The notes under the pieces: model-generated | Told to the model about the DNA's origin: nothing | Seen by the model: the letters and a program-made list of their open reading frames with translations, nothing else | Databases searched by the model: none | In this document: positions 53,608 through 64,000 of the stretch, piece by piece | Numbering within the stretch: the stretch's first letter is position 1 | Layout of the letters: each line of letters starts with the position of its first letter | Position numbers and translations under genes: made by a program | From: Enterovibrio coralii | GTDB taxonomy: Bacteria; Pseudomonadota; Gammaproteobacteria; Enterobacterales; Vibrionaceae | DNA: 64,000 bases | Assembly (NCBI RefSeq): GCF_001559595.1 | Contig: NZ_LNTY01000034.1 | Location: forward strand, 372,001 to 436,000 | Direction: 5' to 3'

Positions 53608-54990
53608 ATGCAGACGTCAACATTGATGGTGATAGTGTTGGTGCTGACCTTCAGCGCATACGTTCTTGCCAAAAAACGATCTCGGGAAGTGGCCACCGCA
53701 AAAGGTGGATTAAGCACATTACACTCCCGACCAGCCTACTATGGCTCTTTTGCTGCTATCTTGGCAGCAGTACCCGCTCTACTTCTTCTCATTTTGTGGC
53801 AGGCGATTGAGCCTGACTTGGTTGAGTCATTAGTGATGGCTCAAGTGCCGCAAGCGTTCATTGCTTCACACGAAAACAGCCAATTGCTGTTTAGCCAAAT
53901 TACGCACATATCAAACGGTGTGCTGAAAACGGAAGATCCTGTGTTGCTGGCGGCGGCCGCGCATTACATCCATCTTGAACAAATCGGTCAGACGCTTCGA
54001 TTTGTGGCTGTGGCTGCATTATCCCTTGTTGGACTAGCAACAGGCTGGCGTATTGTTCGCCCTAAACTGAAAGCGCGAAATTACGTGGAGAAATGCCTTC
54101 AGTTATTCCTGATGTTTTGTTCGACACTCGCCATTTTGACCACGTTTGGCATCGTCCTTTCTGTCCTGTTTGAAGCGATTCGTTTCTTCCAAATTATTCC
54201 GGTGACCGATTTCTTGTTTGGAACGGAATGGTCGCCACAAATTGCACTGCGCGCAGACCAACAGGGTGCGAGCGGCGCATTTGGTGCAATTCCGCTGTTT
54301 ACCGGCACCTTGATGATTTCCTTTATTGCCATGTGTATCGCGGCTCCTATCGGCTTGATGAGCGCGATTTATCTTGCCGAGTACGCATCACCGAGAGTGC
54401 GCAATATCGTCAAACCGATTTTGGAAGTGTTGGCGGGTATTCCCACTGTGGTTTATGGCTTCTTCGCTGCATTGACAGCGGCGCCGTTTATTCGCGATAT
54501 CGCGCATGCGATTGGACTTTCTGGCGCGTCATCAGAGAGCGCACTGGCCGCAGGGCTTGTGATGGGCGTGATGATCATTCCTTTTGTTTCGTCACTTTCC
54601 GATGACGTCATCACCGCGGTACCTCAAGCCCTTCGCGACGGTTCGCTGGGTCTTGGCGCAACGCGCTCTGAAACCATCATAAATGTCGTATTACCCGCGG
54701 CATTGCCGGGTATCGTGGGTGGTTTACTCCTTGCGGTATCTCGTGCCATCGGTGAAACCATGATCGTGGTAATGGCGGCGGGACTGTCTGCGAACCTCAC
54801 CGCAAACCCATTGGATTCGGTAACCACAGTAACCGTACAGATAGTGACCTTGCTTGTGGGTGACCAAGAGTTTGACAGTCCGAAGACGCTGGCAGCATTT
54901 GCGTTGGGCTTGACCCTGTTTGTCGTGACCTTGGCCCTGAACTTTGTGGCACTTCGTATCGTGAAGAAATATCGAGAGCAGTATGACTGA
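53608..54990 (+). CDS. pstC: Phosphate ABC transporter permease PstC
   Basis: A 460-residue inner-membrane permease, longer than E. coli PstC (319) because of an N-terminal extension with two extra membrane helices and a periplasmic loop. The C-terminal transport core has IYLAEYASPRVRNIVKPILEVLAGIPTVVYGFFA and LGATRSETIINVVLPAALPGIVGG, the loop that docks on PstB. It overlaps pstA by 8 nt. The long form is common in vibrios and related marine bacteria. Confidence 0.92.
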   Translation: MQTSTLMVIVLVLTFSAYVLAKKRSREVATAKGGLSTLHSRPAYYGSFAAILAAVPALLLLILWQAIEPDLVESLVMAQVPQAFIASHENSQLLFSQITHISNGVLKTEDPVLLAAAAHYIHLEQIGQTLRFVAVAALSLVGLATGWRIVRPKLKARNYVEKCLQLFLMFCSTLAILTTFGIVLSVLFEAIRFFQIIPVTDFLFGTEWSPQIALRADQQGASGAFGAIPLFTGTLMISFIAMCIAAPIGLMSAIYLAEYASPRVRNIVKPILEVLAGIPTVVYGFFAALTAAPFIRDIAHAIGLSGASSESALAAGLVMGVMIIPFVSSLSDDVITAVPQALRDGSLGLGATRSETIINVVLPAALPGIVGGLLLAVSRAIGETMIVVMAAGLSANLTANPLDSVTTVTVQIVTLLVGDQEFDSPKTLAAFALGLTLFVVTLALNFVALRIVKKYREQYD

Positions 54991-56284
54991 TAGATTATTG
55001 AAGATGGCCGAGACAAAACGCCAGCGTGTAAAAGCGGGTGTTGCGCGTCGTCGAGCCAAGGAAAAACGCTTCCGTTTTTACGGCATCGCTTCTATCTCAA
55101 TGTCGTTTGCCTTTCTCATCGTATTGATGACAACCATTGTCTCTGACGGCTACACCGCATTTGCAACAACAGAAATTGAACTCAAGGTCGACCTGTCTCG
55201 TGAAGCACTGGGATTGGACAGCGGCGAGATAGACAAAAAAGCACTGATGCAAGCAAGCTTCCGTAAAGTGTTGCGTAAAGCCCTCATAGAAGAAGTGCCT
55301 GTGGAAGGGCGTAAGCAAAAACGTCAGCTTTATACCTTCATATCCAATGGTGCAGAGTACGACCTGCGTGACAAAGTCATTGCTGACCCATCCTTGATTG
55401 GCAAAACCATTTCATATTGGGCATTGGCCGGCGATAACTTTAACCAGTTCAACAAAGGCAACATCAAAGCCAGCACGCCAGAAGACGGCCGTCAGTTCAA
55501 AAACAACCAAGTTGAGTGGTACAACGAACTGGTTAAAGAAGGCAAAGTACGCACTGTCTTCAACAAGAACTTCTTTACGAATGGTGATAGCCGTGACGCC
55601 GAGCTGGCAGGTATCTGGGGCGCAACGGTAGGGTCTTTCTATACCCTGCTCGTTACGCTGGCACTTAGCTTCCCAATTGGTGTGTCTGCCGCTATTTACC
55701 TTGAAGAGTTTGCGCCACGTAATCGCGTGACAGAGCTGATTGAAATCAACATCAACAACCTTGCCGCTGTTCCATCTATTGTGTTTGGTTTGCTCGGTTT
55801 GGCAGTGTTCTTGAACGTGGCAGATTTACCGCGCTCGGCCCCTGTTGTTGGTGGTTTAGTACTCACGCTGATGACACTTCCAACCATCATCATTTCAAGC
55901 CGTGCAGCCATCAAAGCGGTGCCGCCTTCCGTGCGTGATGCCGCGCTCGGCGTGGGCGCATCCAAGATGCAAATGGTGTTGCACCATGTTCTGCCGCTCG
56001 CGATGCCAGGCATGCTGACAGGCACCATCATTGGTATGGCACAAGCACTTGGCGAAACCGCGCCACTTCTGATGATCGGCATGGTGGCATTCATCGTTGA
56101 TGTGCCGGGTGGCCCGCTAGATGCAGCGACTGCGCTACCAGTGCAAATTTACCTGTGGGCGGAAAACCCAGAGAAAGGTTTTGTGGAAAACACGTCGGGC
56201 GCAATCATGGTATTGCTGGCGTTTTTGGCATTTATGAACGCATGTGCCGTGATCATGCGTAAGCGCTTAGAGCGCAGATGGTAG
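54983..56284 (+). CDS. pstA: Phosphate ABC transporter permease PstA
   Basis: A 433-residue permease with a basic N-terminus ([28 protein letters not shown]), one helix, a large periplasmic region of about 150 residues, then the permease core with [36 protein letters not shown] and [23 protein letters not shown]. Longer than E. coli PstA (296), matching the long PstC. Forms the channel with PstC. Confidence 0.92.
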   Translation: MTDRLLKMAETKRQRVKAGVARRRAKEKRFRFYGIASISMSFAFLIVLMTTIVSDGYTAFATTEIELKVDLSREALGLDSGEIDKKALMQASFRKVLRKALIEEVPVEGRKQKRQLYTFISNGAEYDLRDKVIADPSLIGKTISYWALAGDNFNQFNKGNIKASTPEDGRQFKNNQVEWYNELVKEGKVRTVFNKNFFTNGDSRDAELAGIWGATVGSFYTLLVTLALSFPIGVSAAIYLEEFAPRNRVTELIEININNLAAVPSIVFGLLGLAVFLNVADLPRSAPVVGGLVLTLMTLPTIIISSRAAIKAVPPSVRDAALGVGASKMQMVLHHVLPLAMPGMLTGTIIGMAQALGETAPLLMIGMVAFIVDVPGGPLDAATALPVQIYLWAENPEKGFVENTSGAIMVLLAFLAFMNACAVIMRKRLERRW

Positions 56285-56294
56285 GAGTAGGGAC

Positions 56295-57164
56295 ATGACA
56301 ACCACAATCGAACACACTGGCGGGTTCCCGCCTAGCAAAACAGTCGTAGCAGCCCAAGAAACGGCCGCACCAAAAGAGACCTGCGGTATACCTTATGTGA
56401 CAGCCCCACGTATGACAGCACGCAACGTTGTTGTTAGCTATGAAAACGGTGCGAAGTCAGCCATTCGTAATGTAAACCTCGATATCGGTGAAAAACAGGT
56501 GTTGGCCATGATTGGTCCGTCAGGGTGCGGTAAATCGACCTTCCTACGTTGTTTGAACCGTATGAATGACACTGTACCGGGCTGTGAGGTTAAAGGTGAA
56601 ATCTTGCTAGATGGTCACGACATTTACGCCAAAGAGCAGGAAATTGTTGAGCTTCGTTCACAAGTCGGCATGGTGTTTCAGCGTCCTAACCCGTTCCCCA
56701 AATCCATTTACGATAACGTGGCTTATGGTCCGCGTATTCATGGCTTGGTAGACACAAAAGACGACTTAGATGGCGTGATAGAGCAATCACTTCGCCGTGC
56801 AGGTCTTTGGGAAGAGGTGAAGAACCGCTTAGATCAGCCCGCGACAGGTCTTTCTGGTGGTCAGCAGCAACGTTTGTGTATTGCGCGCACCATTGCGATA
56901 GCGCCAGAAGTAATTTTGATGGATGAGCCGTGTTCGGCGCTTGACCCTATCGCAACGGGTATCATTGAAGATTTGATTAACGAGCTAAAAGAGAATTTCA
57001 GCATCGTGATCGTTACGCACTCGATGTCACAGGCTTCACGTGTTTCTGACCGCACCGCTTACTTCCATTTGGGCGATTTAGTGGAAGTGAATGACACCAA
57101 GCGTGTGTTTGAAGACCCAGAGCACAAATTGACCCGCGATTACATCAGCGGTCGATTTGGCTAA
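56295..57164 (+). CDS. pstB: Phosphate ABC transporter ATP-binding protein
   Basis: A 289-residue ABC ATPase. Walker [13 protein letters not shown], the PstB hallmark [20 protein letters not shown], signature [14 protein letters not shown], Walker [13 protein letters not shown] and the switch HSMSQA are all present. It starts 10 nt after pstA. A terminator follows, so phoU is not in this operon within the window. Confidence 0.96.
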   Translation: MTTTIEHTGGFPPSKTVVAAQETAAPKETCGIPYVTAPRMTARNVVVSYENGAKSAIRNVNLDIGEKQVLAMIGPSGCGKSTFLRCLNRMNDTVPGCEVKGEILLDGHDIYAKEQEIVELRSQVGMVFQRPNPFPKSIYDNVAYGPRIHGLVDTKDDLDGVIEQSLRRAGLWEEVKNRLDQPATGLSGGQQQRLCIARTIAIAPEVILMDEPCSALDPIATGIIEDLINELKENFSIVIVTHSMSQASRVSDRTAYFHLGDLVEVNDTKRVFEDPEHKLTRDYISGRFG

Positions 57165-57181
57165 TAGTGACATCAAAAAAC

Positions 57182-57206
57182 ACAAAGCGGGCAGTGCCCG
57201 CTTTGT
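57182..57206 (+). terminator. pst operon terminator
   Basis: ACAAAGCGGGC and GCCCGCTTTGT form an 11-bp stem with a 3-nt loop, followed by a T-rich stretch (TCATTTTT), 17 nt after the pstB stop. Confidence 0.8.
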
Positions 57207-57329
57207 TCATTTTTACCGCAGGGTGATTCTGTACTGAGCGATATGTTCAAACCCTGTGCAAACAAACGAATTTCTTTAAAATCAGGCTTTACAAGTTCCG
57301 CAGCCCTTTGTAATATTCGCCGCACTTAC

Positions 57330-57420
57330 GGAGGGATGGCTGAGTGGTTGAAAGCACCGGTCTTGAAAACCGGCATACGTTAATAGCGTATCTAGGGTTC
57401 AAATCCCTATCCCTCCGCCA
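57330..57420 (+). tRNA. tRNA-Ser(TGA)
   Basis: A 91-nt type II tRNA. The acceptor GGAGGGA pairs with TCCCTCC, the anticodon stem is CCGGT/ACCGG with loop CTTGAAA (anticodon TGA at 57364-57366), a long variable arm follows, the T loop is GGTTCAAATCC, and CCA is encoded. It reads UCA and related serine codons. Confidence 0.96.
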
Positions 57421-57430
57421 AATTAGAAAA

Positions 57431-57457
57431 GGCCGCTGAATCATCAGCGGCCTTTTT
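57431..57457 (+). terminator. tRNA-Ser terminator
   Basis: GGCCGCTGA, ATCA and TCAGCGGCC followed by TTTTT, 11 nt after the tRNA end. Confidence 0.9.
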
Positions 57458-57680
57458 GCGTTATTATCGCACTATTCAAAGCCTTTGCTCCGCCAAATCA
57501 TTTCTTAAAATGTCATAACATCTCAAAGATTTTTCTGTATATCGGTCAAAGTGTCGAACTCAAACAAAGAGGTGGGACAAAAACACCTTTGGGTACGTTC
57601 CACTTTCGTACAAGGTAAAAGAGCGACGCATATCAGAAAAAGTGAAAGGATCTGAACGTTGAAAAGGGTGAATTAAATGA

Positions 57681-57707
57681 CAAAGCCCGCGGGGGATACG
57701 GGCTTTG
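57681..57707 (-). terminator. Possible malK terminator
   Basis: CAAAGCCCG and CGGGCTTTG form a 9-bp stem with a 9-nt loop 20 nt after malK, with only a weak T run on the minus strand. The rest of 57458-57727 holds no recognisable gene. Confidence 0.6.
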
Positions 57708-57727
57708 GTGAACAAGGTGGACAGAGC

Positions 57728-58837
57728 TTAAACGCCCGTTTCCAGATGCAGGCGCTGGCACGCTTCACCGCTGCTGTGGAATAGATGGCAGCGGTATGCA
57801 GGAATGCCCACTTTGTAAACTGTGCCTGGTTCGATATCAAGGGTGTCTGGGCGACGGTAAATGAAATCGGCGTCCATGTGCTTGAGTTTGAGATAAACCT
57901 GCGTTTCGTAACCCAGCTTTTCTACTACTTGCACATCACCTTCAATGCATACGTCTCCCTCTTCGCAATCGACCAGATGCTCAGGACGAATACCCAGCGA
58001 CATTCGGGCACCTTTCTCAACAGTGCTGCCATTCACAGGTAGCCACATGGTTTGGCCGTTAGCAAGTTGGACCATCACGCGGTCATTTTCCACTGCTTCA
58101 ACCTGTACGCTGACGAAGTTCATCTTCGGCGAACCGATAAATCCGGCCACGAAACGGTTTTTCGGATAGTGGTAAAGCTCTAGCGGCTTGCCAACCTGAG
58201 AAACAAAACCTTTATCTAGCACCACAATCTTTTGCGCCATGGTCATTGCTTCAACCTGATCGTGGGTGACGTATATCATGGTGCAACCTAGTTGCTTGTG
58301 AAGCTTGGCGATCTCGATACGCATCTGTACACGTAGAGCTGCATCAAGGTTGGAAAGCGGTTCATCCAGCAGGAACACTTTTGGTTGGGAAACCAGAGTA
58401 CGGCCGATAGCCACGCGCTGACGTTGGCCACCAGAGAGTGCTTTTGGTTTGCGTTCCAACAGGTGACCCAATTGCAGAATATTGGCGGCATTTTCTACGC
58501 GGCGTTTCACTTCAGATTTGTCCGCTTTTGCCAGCTTGAGGCCAAAAGACATATTGTCGAACAGGTTCAAATGCGGATACAGCGCGTAAGACTGAAACAC
58601 CATGCCCACACCACGCTCGGACGGCGGCACGTTATTCATATGTTCGCCACCGATATAAAGATCGCCGGAAGTGATGTCTTCCAAGCCCGCAATACAACGC
58701 AGCAGGGTAGATTTACCACAACCAGATGGGCCAACGAAGACAACAAATTCCCCTTCTTCAATATCCAGGTCAACGTTCTTGGATATCAGGTTATCGTCGT
58801 AGGCTTTACAGACGTTTCGTAGGGTTACGCTCGCCAT
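57728..58837 (-). CDS. malK: Maltose/maltodextrin ABC transporter ATPase
   Basis: A 369-residue ABC ATPase from the ATG at 58837 ([16 protein letters not shown]); an in-frame start 14 codons earlier is rejected because GAGGAAAT precedes the chosen ATG. Walker [11 protein letters not shown]-loop VFQSYALYP, signature [12 protein letters not shown], Walker [13 protein letters not shown] and switch THDQVEA are intact. The C-terminal TOBE/regulatory domain ([13 protein letters not shown]) follows. Divergent from malEFG, as in enterics and vibrios. Confidence 0.93.
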   Translation of the reverse strand: MASVTLRNVCKAYDDNLISKNVDLDIEEGEFVVFVGPSGCGKSTLLRCIAGLEDITSGDLYIGGEHMNNVPPSERGVGMVFQSYALYPHLNLFDNMSFGLKLAKADKSEVKRRVENAANILQLGHLLERKPKALSGGQRQRVAIGRTLVSQPKVFLLDEPLSNLDAALRVQMRIEIAKLHKQLGCTMIYVTHDQVEAMTMAQKIVVLDKGFVSQVGKPLELYHYPKNRFVAGFIGSPKMNFVSVQVEAVENDRVMVQLANGQTMWLPVNGSTVEKGARMSLGIRPEHLVDCEEGDVCIEGDVQVVEKLGYETQVYLKLKHMDADFIYRRPDTLDIEPGTVYKVGIPAYRCHLFHSSGEACQRLHLETGV

Positions 58838-58983
58838 TGCGTTATTTCCTCTAAGTAGTTTTCGTCGACTGCCGATCATTTAGACAGCCGAACTGCATTC
58901 TTTCCTGAAAAGAGCTCACTCTTTCCGCAGTGGACTTAGCGTCATTCTGTTGAATACAGGCCGCCGAAACATCCTCCTTTTAT

Positions 58984-59014
58984 GGGGGATTAGTGGGGGA
59001 TGGAGGGGGATGAG
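58984..59014. promoter_or_regulatory. Three tandem MalT-like boxes near malK
   Basis: GGGGGATTAG, GGGGGATGGA and GGGGGATGAG are direct repeats starting at 58984, 58995 and 59005. They match the MalT core GGGGATGAGG and are spaced like the arrays in the E. coli malK-malE region. Confidence 0.75.
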
Positions 59015-59072
59015 TGCATCCGTCACACTTTTGCTTTCCATTGGCTGATGTCGATTTTTATTGGCATTACCA

Positions 59073-59088
59073 TGTGCGACGCGTCACA
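59073..59088. promoter_or_regulatory. CRP site 1 in the mal control region
   Basis: TGTGCGACGCGTCACA matches TGTGA-N6-TCACA at nine of ten positions. It lies between the malK and malE promoters, where CRP acts with MalT in E. coli. Confidence 0.7.
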
Positions 59089-59123
59089 TAGGATGCGCAT
59101 TTTAAGATATGGCTCACATTGCC

Positions 59124-59139
59124 TGTGAGAGCTATCTCA
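59124..59139. promoter_or_regulatory. CRP site 2 in the mal control region
   Basis: TGTGAGAGCTATCTCA matches the CRP consensus at nine of ten positions, 51 nt from site 1 (an integral number of helix turns). Confidence 0.68.
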
Positions 59140-59160
59140 TGTTTTTGAGCTTTGACGACT

Positions 59161-59214
59161 GGGGGCGTAGTTCAGAGGATGATCTCATTCCCATACGACT
59201 GGGGGAAGATGACG
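59161..59214 (+). promoter_or_regulatory. MalT-like boxes near malE
   Basis: GGGGGCGTAG (59161), AGAGGATGAT (59175) and GGGGGAAGATGA (59201) are MalT-like on the malE side, with fewer matches than the malK-side array. The last is about 70 nt before the malE start. Confidence 0.55.
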
Positions 59215-59284
59215 CTGTTACATCAGGTATGAAAGGTCGGACGATTCCGGCAGCCATTAAGAACAATCAGAAAGGACGTTTAAG

Positions 59285-60466
59285 ATGAAAAAAGTTCTCT
59301 CCCGTGTCGCACTGTGTACCCTTGCAGCGCTTGCTTCTGCCCACGCGACAGCCGCGATTGAAGAAGGTCAACTGACCGTTTGGATCAACGGCGATAAAGG
59401 CTACAACGGCCTAGCTGAGCTGGGTAAGAAATTTGAAGAAGACATGGGGGTGCCTGTCACCGTTGCGTTCCCCGATGATTTGGCAAACAAATTCGCACAG
59501 GTTGCGGCAGCAGGCGATGGCCCTGACATCATTTTCTGGGCGCATGACCGTTTTGGTGGTTACGCGCAGGCAGGTCTGCTGGCTGAAATCAAACCTTCTC
59601 CCGAACTAAAAGACAAAGTGGTCGATTTTGCTTGGGATGCGGTGCAGTACGACGGCAAAACTGTCGGCTACCCAATCGCGGTTGAAGCACTGTCACTGAT
59701 CTACAACAAAGCGCTAGTTCCAAACCCACCGAAAAACTGGGAAGAGATTGCAGCGCTGGATAAAGCGCTACAAAAAGACGGCAAGCGCGCCATCATGTGG
59801 AACCTGCGCGAACCGTACTTTACTTGGCCGGTACTGGCAGCAGACGGTGGCTATGCGTTCAAATTTGATGGCGAGAAATACGACGCGAAAGATATCGGCA
59901 TCAATAACGAAGGCTCACGCCGTGCAATGAACTTCGTGAAAGGTTTGGTTGACCAGGGTGTTATCTCTCCAGATATGGATTACAGCATCTCTGAAGCCGA
60001 GTTCAACAAAGGCAACGTGGCGATGACTATCAACGGTCCATGGTCTTGGAGCAACATTGACAAATCGGGTCTGGATTATGGTGTAGCTGTACTACCAAAA
60101 CTCAATGGCAACCCTTCTAAACCGTTTGTAGGCATTCTTTCTGCGGGTATCAGCTCTGCTTCTCCAAACCGCGATCTGGCTGTTGAGTTTATCGAAAGCT
60201 ACCTGATGACTGATGAAGGTCTGGCGATGGTGGATAACGACAAACCACTGGGTGCGGTTGCACTGAAATCGTTCCAGGGAGCACTGGAAGCAGACAGCCG
60301 TATCGCTGCGACAATGCAGAATGCGGAAAGCGGTGAAATCATGCCGAACATCGCAGCAATGCAGTCATTCTGGTATGCCGAAGGCAACGCAATCCAGAAC
60401 GTGGTAGACGGACGCCAGTCTGTAGACGACGCGTTGAATGCAGCTGCCAAGCAAATGCTCAAATAA
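59285..60466 (+). CDS. malE: Maltose/maltodextrin periplasmic binding protein
   Basis: A 393-residue secreted binding protein. The signal peptide [23 protein letters not shown] is followed by [41 protein letters not shown], the conserved MalE start. Later come [22 protein letters not shown] and [22 protein letters not shown], as in the maltose-binding cleft. First gene of malEFG, with the MalT/CRP region directly upstream. Confidence 0.95.
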   Translation: MKKVLSRVALCTLAALASAHATAAIEEGQLTVWINGDKGYNGLAELGKKFEEDMGVPVTVAFPDDLANKFAQVAAAGDGPDIIFWAHDRFGGYAQAGLLAEIKPSPELKDKVVDFAWDAVQYDGKTVGYPIAVEALSLIYNKALVPNPPKNWEEIAALDKALQKDGKRAIMWNLREPYFTWPVLAADGGYAFKFDGEKYDAKDIGINNEGSRRAMNFVKGLVDQGVISPDMDYSISEAEFNKGNVAMTINGPWSWSNIDKSGLDYGVAVLPKLNGNPSKPFVGILSAGISSASPNRDLAVEFIESYLMTDEGLAMVDNDKPLGAVALKSFQGALEADSRIAATMQNAESGEIMPNIAAMQSFWYAEGNAIQNVVDGRQSVDDALNAAAKQMLK

Positions 60467-60561
60467 CCCAATAGCAGGGAGGGCTTGCTCTCCCTGCATC
60501 CCCGTTGTTATTGCTTTTATATTTGCCTTCCAAAATTGGATTTTGAGAGTAAGGAGCTGGT

Positions 60562-62136
60562 ATGCAGCCAGTGCATGATGCGGGCTTTTTGCAGCCGCAG
60601 ACTGAAACAAAAAAAAACGCCCATCCTAATTACCTGAAGTGGACAATCCTCACCCTGATCGCTGCGGTCAACGGGTATGCCACTATCTTGATGTATGCGC
60701 AGGGTGAAACTGCCTTTGCGTTACTGACCGTTTTCCTCACAGCATTGGCTGTTTTTATCTTCGGCAGTAACAAAACTTACGCTCACCGCTACATTTACCC
60801 CGGTATTGCCGGGATGATCATTTTCATCATTTTCCCGCTGGTTTATACCGTGGGTTTGGCGTTTACCAACTATAGTGCGGCAAACCAGTTAACACTGGAG
60901 CGCGCCCAATCGGTACTCATGAGCCGCACCTACCAGTCAGGCACTGCGTATGGCTTTGATTTGTACAACACGGCAAACGGCTATCGCGTGGTGGTGAAAG
61001 ACGGCGATCAATTATTGCAAACAGGCACACTGGATCTGGCTAACCTTCCATCAGAGCCGGTCACCCTAGTTGATTCAACATCATTTGACGGTAAAAAAGC
61101 CCCCATCAAAGAGATTGTGCAAAATCGGACAGCGCTTTCTAAGCTACTACTGACCCTGCCGGACGGTGAAGAAATCCGCATGAGTGGCCTGCGCAAGTTC
61201 GCCGCTGAAGGCCCGCTATATACGCTGCAAAGCGATGGCGAAACCCTTTACAACAACCGTGAGCAAACCTATTTAAAACCAAACCATGAGATTGGCTACT
61301 ACCAGCAAATCGATGCGGAAGGCCAGTTCGTGGGCAAACCTGTTTCTCCTGGTTTTGTCGTCAACGTGGGCTGGGATAACTTCCACCGCGTCTTGACTGA
61401 TGACGGCATCAAAGAGCCGTTTGTCGGAATTTTTATCTGGACAGTTGTCTTTGCTTTCCTGGCGGTAGCACTGACTCTGGCGGTGGGTATGGTGCTGGCG
61501 TGTATCGTTCAGTGGGAGCCATTGAAAGGTGCAGGTGTGTACCGCGTGCTGCTGATTTTACCTTACGCGGTGCCTTCATTTATCTCCATCCTGATTTTCC
61601 GTGGTTTGTTCAACCAAAGTTTTGGTGAAATCAACATGATGTTAGAAGCCATGTTCGGCATCCAGCCTAACTGGTTCTCCGATCCGTTGATGGCCAAAGT
61701 CATGATAGTGATGGTCAATACCTGGCTGGGTTTCCCGTACATGATGATTCTGTGCATGGGCTTGCTTAAATCAATCCCGGAAGATCTGTACGAAGCCTCA
61801 GCAATTGATGGTGCGGGTCCAATCCAGAACTTCTTCCACATTACGCTGCCAATGTTGGTGAAGCCGCTTACACCTCTGTTGATTGCCAGCTTCGCGTTTA
61901 ACTTCAATAACTTTGTGATGATTATGCTGTTGACTAACGGCGGTCCGAACATGCTTAACACCTCAGAGCCTGCGGGTTACACAGATATTCTGGTGAGTTA
62001 CACCTACCGTATTGCCTTTGAAGGCGGTGGTGGTCAGGACTTTGGCCTAGCGGGTGCCATTGCAACCCTGATCTTCCTGATGGTTAGCGGTATGGCACTG
62101 TTAAACCTGAAATTTACCAAGCTGTCCCAGGATTAA
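60562..62136 (+). CDS. malF: Maltose ABC transporter permease MalF
   Basis: A 524-residue permease with eight predicted helices and the large periplasmic P2 loop (about residues 105-270) that contacts MalE. The EAA loop is [27 protein letters not shown]. The length is close to E. coli MalF (514). Starts 95 nt after malE. Confidence 0.95.
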   Translation: MQPVHDAGFLQPQTETKKNAHPNYLKWTILTLIAAVNGYATILMYAQGETAFALLTVFLTALAVFIFGSNKTYAHRYIYPGIAGMIIFIIFPLVYTVGLAFTNYSAANQLTLERAQSVLMSRTYQSGTAYGFDLYNTANGYRVVVKDGDQLLQTGTLDLANLPSEPVTLVDSTSFDGKKAPIKEIVQNRTALSKLLLTLPDGEEIRMSGLRKFAAEGPLYTLQSDGETLYNNREQTYLKPNHEIGYYQQIDAEGQFVGKPVSPGFVVNVGWDNFHRVLTDDGIKEPFVGIFIWTVVFAFLAVALTLAVGMVLACIVQWEPLKGAGVYRVLLILPYAVPSFISILIFRGLFNQSFGEINMMLEAMFGIQPNWFSDPLMAKVMIVMVNTWLGFPYMMILCMGLLKSIPEDLYEASAIDGAGPIQNFFHITLPMLVKPLTPLLIASFAFNFNNFVMIMLLTNGGPNMLNTSEPAGYTDILVSYTYRIAFEGGGGQDFGLAGAIATLIFLMVSGMALLNLKFTKLSQD

Positions 62137-62147
62137 GGAGTACCGCC

Positions 62148-63038
62148 ATGCCTATGGTTCAATCAAAATCTCTGAAATACCGTGTTTGGGCAACGCATGC
62201 CGGATTGTGCGTGTTTCTGTCCCTCATCCTGTTCCCTATGCTGATGATCATTGCTATCTCATTGCGTGAGGGCAATTTCGCTAGCGGTGAGCTTATCCCA
62301 AGCAACCCAACACTGGACCACTGGCGCTTGGCACTGGGGCTTGATGTGACCAACGCCGATGGCAGTGTTACACCGCCGCCTTTCCCTGTGCTGTTGTGGC
62401 TGTGGAACACGGTGAAAATTGCGGGTATCACGTCACTGATCATCGTTTGTATGTCCACCACCAGTGCGTACGCGTTTGCCCGCCTTCGCTTTAAAGGCAA
62501 GGGCAACATTCTGAAAGCCATGATGATTTTCCAGATGTTCCCGGCTGTATTGGGCCTGGTCGCGATTTACGCTCTGTTTGACCGTCTCGGCCAGTACATC
62601 CCCTTCCTTGGCCTCAATACCCATGGCGGGCTTATCTTCTCCTATCTTGGAGGGATTGCCCTGCACGTTTGGACTATCAAAGGGTACTTCGAAACCATTG
62701 ATGGGTCATTGGAAGAAGCAGCAGCATTGGACGGTGCAACACCTTGGCAGGCATTCCGTTTGGTATTGTTGCCGCTGTCTGTACCTATCCTTGCGGTGGT
62801 CTTCATCCTGTCGTTCATCGGTGTGGTGACAGAAGTGCCTGTCGCATCACTGCTGCTGACTGACGTAAACAGCTACACACTGGCTGTCGGTATGCAGCAA
62901 TACCTGTACCCGCAAAACTACCTGTGGGGTGACTTTGCCGCTGCAGCTGTATTGTCAGCAATGCCTATCACTATCGTCTTTTTGCTGGCTCAGAAATTCC
63001 TGGTTGGCGGCCTAACATCAGGTGGCGTGAAAGGTTAA
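62148..63038 (+). CDS. malG: Maltose ABC transporter permease MalG
   Basis: A 296-residue permease with six helices. The EAA loop is [28 protein letters not shown], and the C-terminus ends [15 protein letters not shown], which in E. coli reaches into MalK and couples transport. Same length as E. coli MalG. Starts 11 nt after malF. Confidence 0.96.
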   Translation: MPMVQSKSLKYRVWATHAGLCVFLSLILFPMLMIIAISLREGNFASGELIPSNPTLDHWRLALGLDVTNADGSVTPPPFPVLLWLWNTVKIAGITSLIIVCMSTTSAYAFARLRFKGKGNILKAMMIFQMFPAVLGLVAIYALFDRLGQYIPFLGLNTHGGLIFSYLGGIALHVWTIKGYFETIDGSLEEAAALDGATPWQAFRLVLLPLSVPILAVVFILSFIGVVTEVPVASLLLTDVNSYTLAVGMQQYLYPQNYLWGDFAAAAVLSAMPITIVFLLAQKFLVGGLTSGGVKG

Positions 63039-63048
63039 GTTGATATTT

Positions 63049-63078
63049 AAATGCCCAGCGAAAAGTTGGGCATTTTTT
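63049..63078 (+). terminator. malEFG terminator
   Basis: AAATGCCCA and TGGGCATTT with a 9-nt loop, followed by TTT, 10 nt after malG. The next gene on the same strand is therefore separately expressed or reached by read-through. Confidence 0.8.
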
Positions 63079-63092
63079 CTTGAGTAAATGCG

Positions 63093-64000
63093 ATGAAAAA
63101 TAACACCCTACATTCGTATCATTTGCTGTCGGATGCATTAATAGAATCATGTAACAATAATCAAATTTCATTTAAATCGAATATAGATAAAGAATTATCC
63201 ATTCCTGATTATTTTAAAATGGTCAGGTTTGAAAAGAAATTTGATGAAGGTTGTCGTGTTATTGGTGATGGTTTTCAAATGCTGTGTCAAACAACGGGCT
63301 CTATAAATAAAAGTGAACCTGTTGGCCGCTGTCCGGATAATAATGAGAGTTATCGGATATATGGCAAAGAAGATAATCAGCGATATTATAATTATTTGGT
63401 TATTGAAGAAAACGATGGCTACACCCTGTTCGGTTTTACCTCCTGTCGCCGATTTGCTGGTTTCTTTGAGTTTTCAGACGGGCAGGTAACTGCGATTCTT
63501 GACGGTGAAAATATCACCCTCGAACCTGGCGAAAACATGCTTGAATCCGTTGCGGTTTTCGAAGGTGAAACGCTCGCAGAGGTCCATGAGCAATTCGCTG
63601 CGGCCATTGCTATCAATCATCCGCCGAGGGCCCATGTGAGTGATGCAGCACCGATTGGCTGGTGCTCTTGGTATGCCTACTACGCCAGTGTCTCCGCCGA
63701 TGATATCAGCACCAACCTCGACCAAATGACCAGTGATCTCAAGGATATTGAATGGGTATTGCTGGATGATGGCTACCAAGCCTTTATGGGCGACTGGCTG
63801 ACACCTTCAGAGCGTTTCACCGGTGGTGTAAAAGCCGTGATTGAAGGTATCAAAGCGCGGGGTAAAAGGCCTGCTATCTGGATGGCCCCTTTTATTGCTG
63901 AGCCAGGGTCTGCTTTGTTCCGTGAACATCCGGAATGGTTCGTGCGCTCCGAAACTGGCGAAACACTGAAAGCGGAAGACATTACCTATGGCGGCTGGCG
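63093..64000 (+). CDS. GH36 family alpha-galactosidase-like glycosidase, 5' part
   Basis: An open frame from ATG 63093 to the window edge (302 codons, no stop). Domain evidence: residues 170-302 carry PIGWCSWYAYYASVSADDI, WVLLDDGYQAFMGDWL, GKRPAIWMAPFIAEPGSALFREHPEWFVR, typical of the GH36 TIM barrel. The nucleophile aspartate would lie beyond the edge. The first 105 codons are markedly AT-rich (for example TTTAAATCGAATATAGATAAAG), whereas the rest matches neighbouring genes. No clear ribosome site is seen. Its position after malG suggests co-use of alpha-linked sugars; GH36 also includes raffinose synthases and N-acetylgalactosaminidases. Confidence 0.82.
   Translation, partial: MKNNTLHSYHLLSDALIESCNNNQISFKSNIDKELSIPDYFKMVRFEKKFDEGCRVIGDGFQMLCQTTGSINKSEPVGRCPDNNESYRIYGKEDNQRYYNYLVIEENDGYTLFGFTSCRRFAGFFEFSDGQVTAILDGENITLEPGENMLESVAVFEGETLAEVHEQFAAAIAINHPPRAHVSDAAPIGWCSWYAYYASVSADDISTNLDQMTSDLKDIEWVLLDDGYQAFMGDWLTPSERFTGGVKAVIEGIKARGKRPAIWMAPFIAEPGSALFREHPEWFVRSETGETLKAEDITYGGW

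Overview
The window looks like a chromosomal stretch of a marine gammaproteobacterium of the family Vibrionaceae (Grimontia, Enterovibrio or Vibrio-like). The reasons are the gene content (long PstC/PstA, OmpU-like porins, MalT/CRP-controlled mal genes, YchE beside AdhE, a five-histidine his leader) and moderate GC of roughly 50 percent. The genus is inference. No prophage, CRISPR array, rRNA or complete insertion sequence was seen. One tRNA (Ser-TGA) is present.

Layout: (1) 1-4011, minus strand: pseB-pseC-pseF-pseG-pseH(partial), most of a CMP-pseudaminic acid pathway for surface glycans. (2) 4159-11461, minus: a complete histidine operon hisL-G-D-C-B-H-A-F-IE with leader peptide and attenuator. 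(3) 11725-12450, minus: a small charged protein and a YchJ-like SEC-C protein. (4) 12528-31766: a large polyamine catabolism island with two gamma-glutamylpolyamine synthetases, PuuD, a polyamine transaminase, a PotFGHI-type ABC importer, two PuuB-like oxidases, the PuuR regulator, PuuC, an omega-amino-acid transaminase and a malonate-semialdehyde dehydrogenase, plus an alpha/beta hydrolase-OsmC fusion. Together they can import polyamines, glutamylate or transaminate them, oxidise the products and take beta-alanine to acetyl-CoA. PuuR-like operators lie at three divergent promoters. (5) 31812-39892: an EAL protein, lpxH, ppiB, cysS, two tandem porins, a Kv-like channel and a YchE/MarC protein. 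(6) 40488-49226: adhE with an FNR-type promoter, a catalytically dead SDR, an unknown protein, an O-acetylhomoserine sulfhydrylase, a DUF1275 membrane protein, a 2Fe-2S ferredoxin and a photolyase/cryptochrome. (7) 49279-57164: two GAF-GGDEF proteins, a degenerate low-molecular-weight phosphatase fold and the pstSCAB phosphate importer. (8) 57330-64000: tRNA-Ser, malK divergent from malEFG with MalT and CRP boxes between, and the start of a GH36 alpha-galactosidase.

An important caution: fifteen genes contain one or two single-base deletions (18 sites), almost all in short homopolymers. Restoring one base at each site rebuilds a full-length conserved protein. Five of the eight his genes are hit this way, so I read these as assembly or sequencing errors rather than decay. 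I nevertheless give the frames exactly as they stand.
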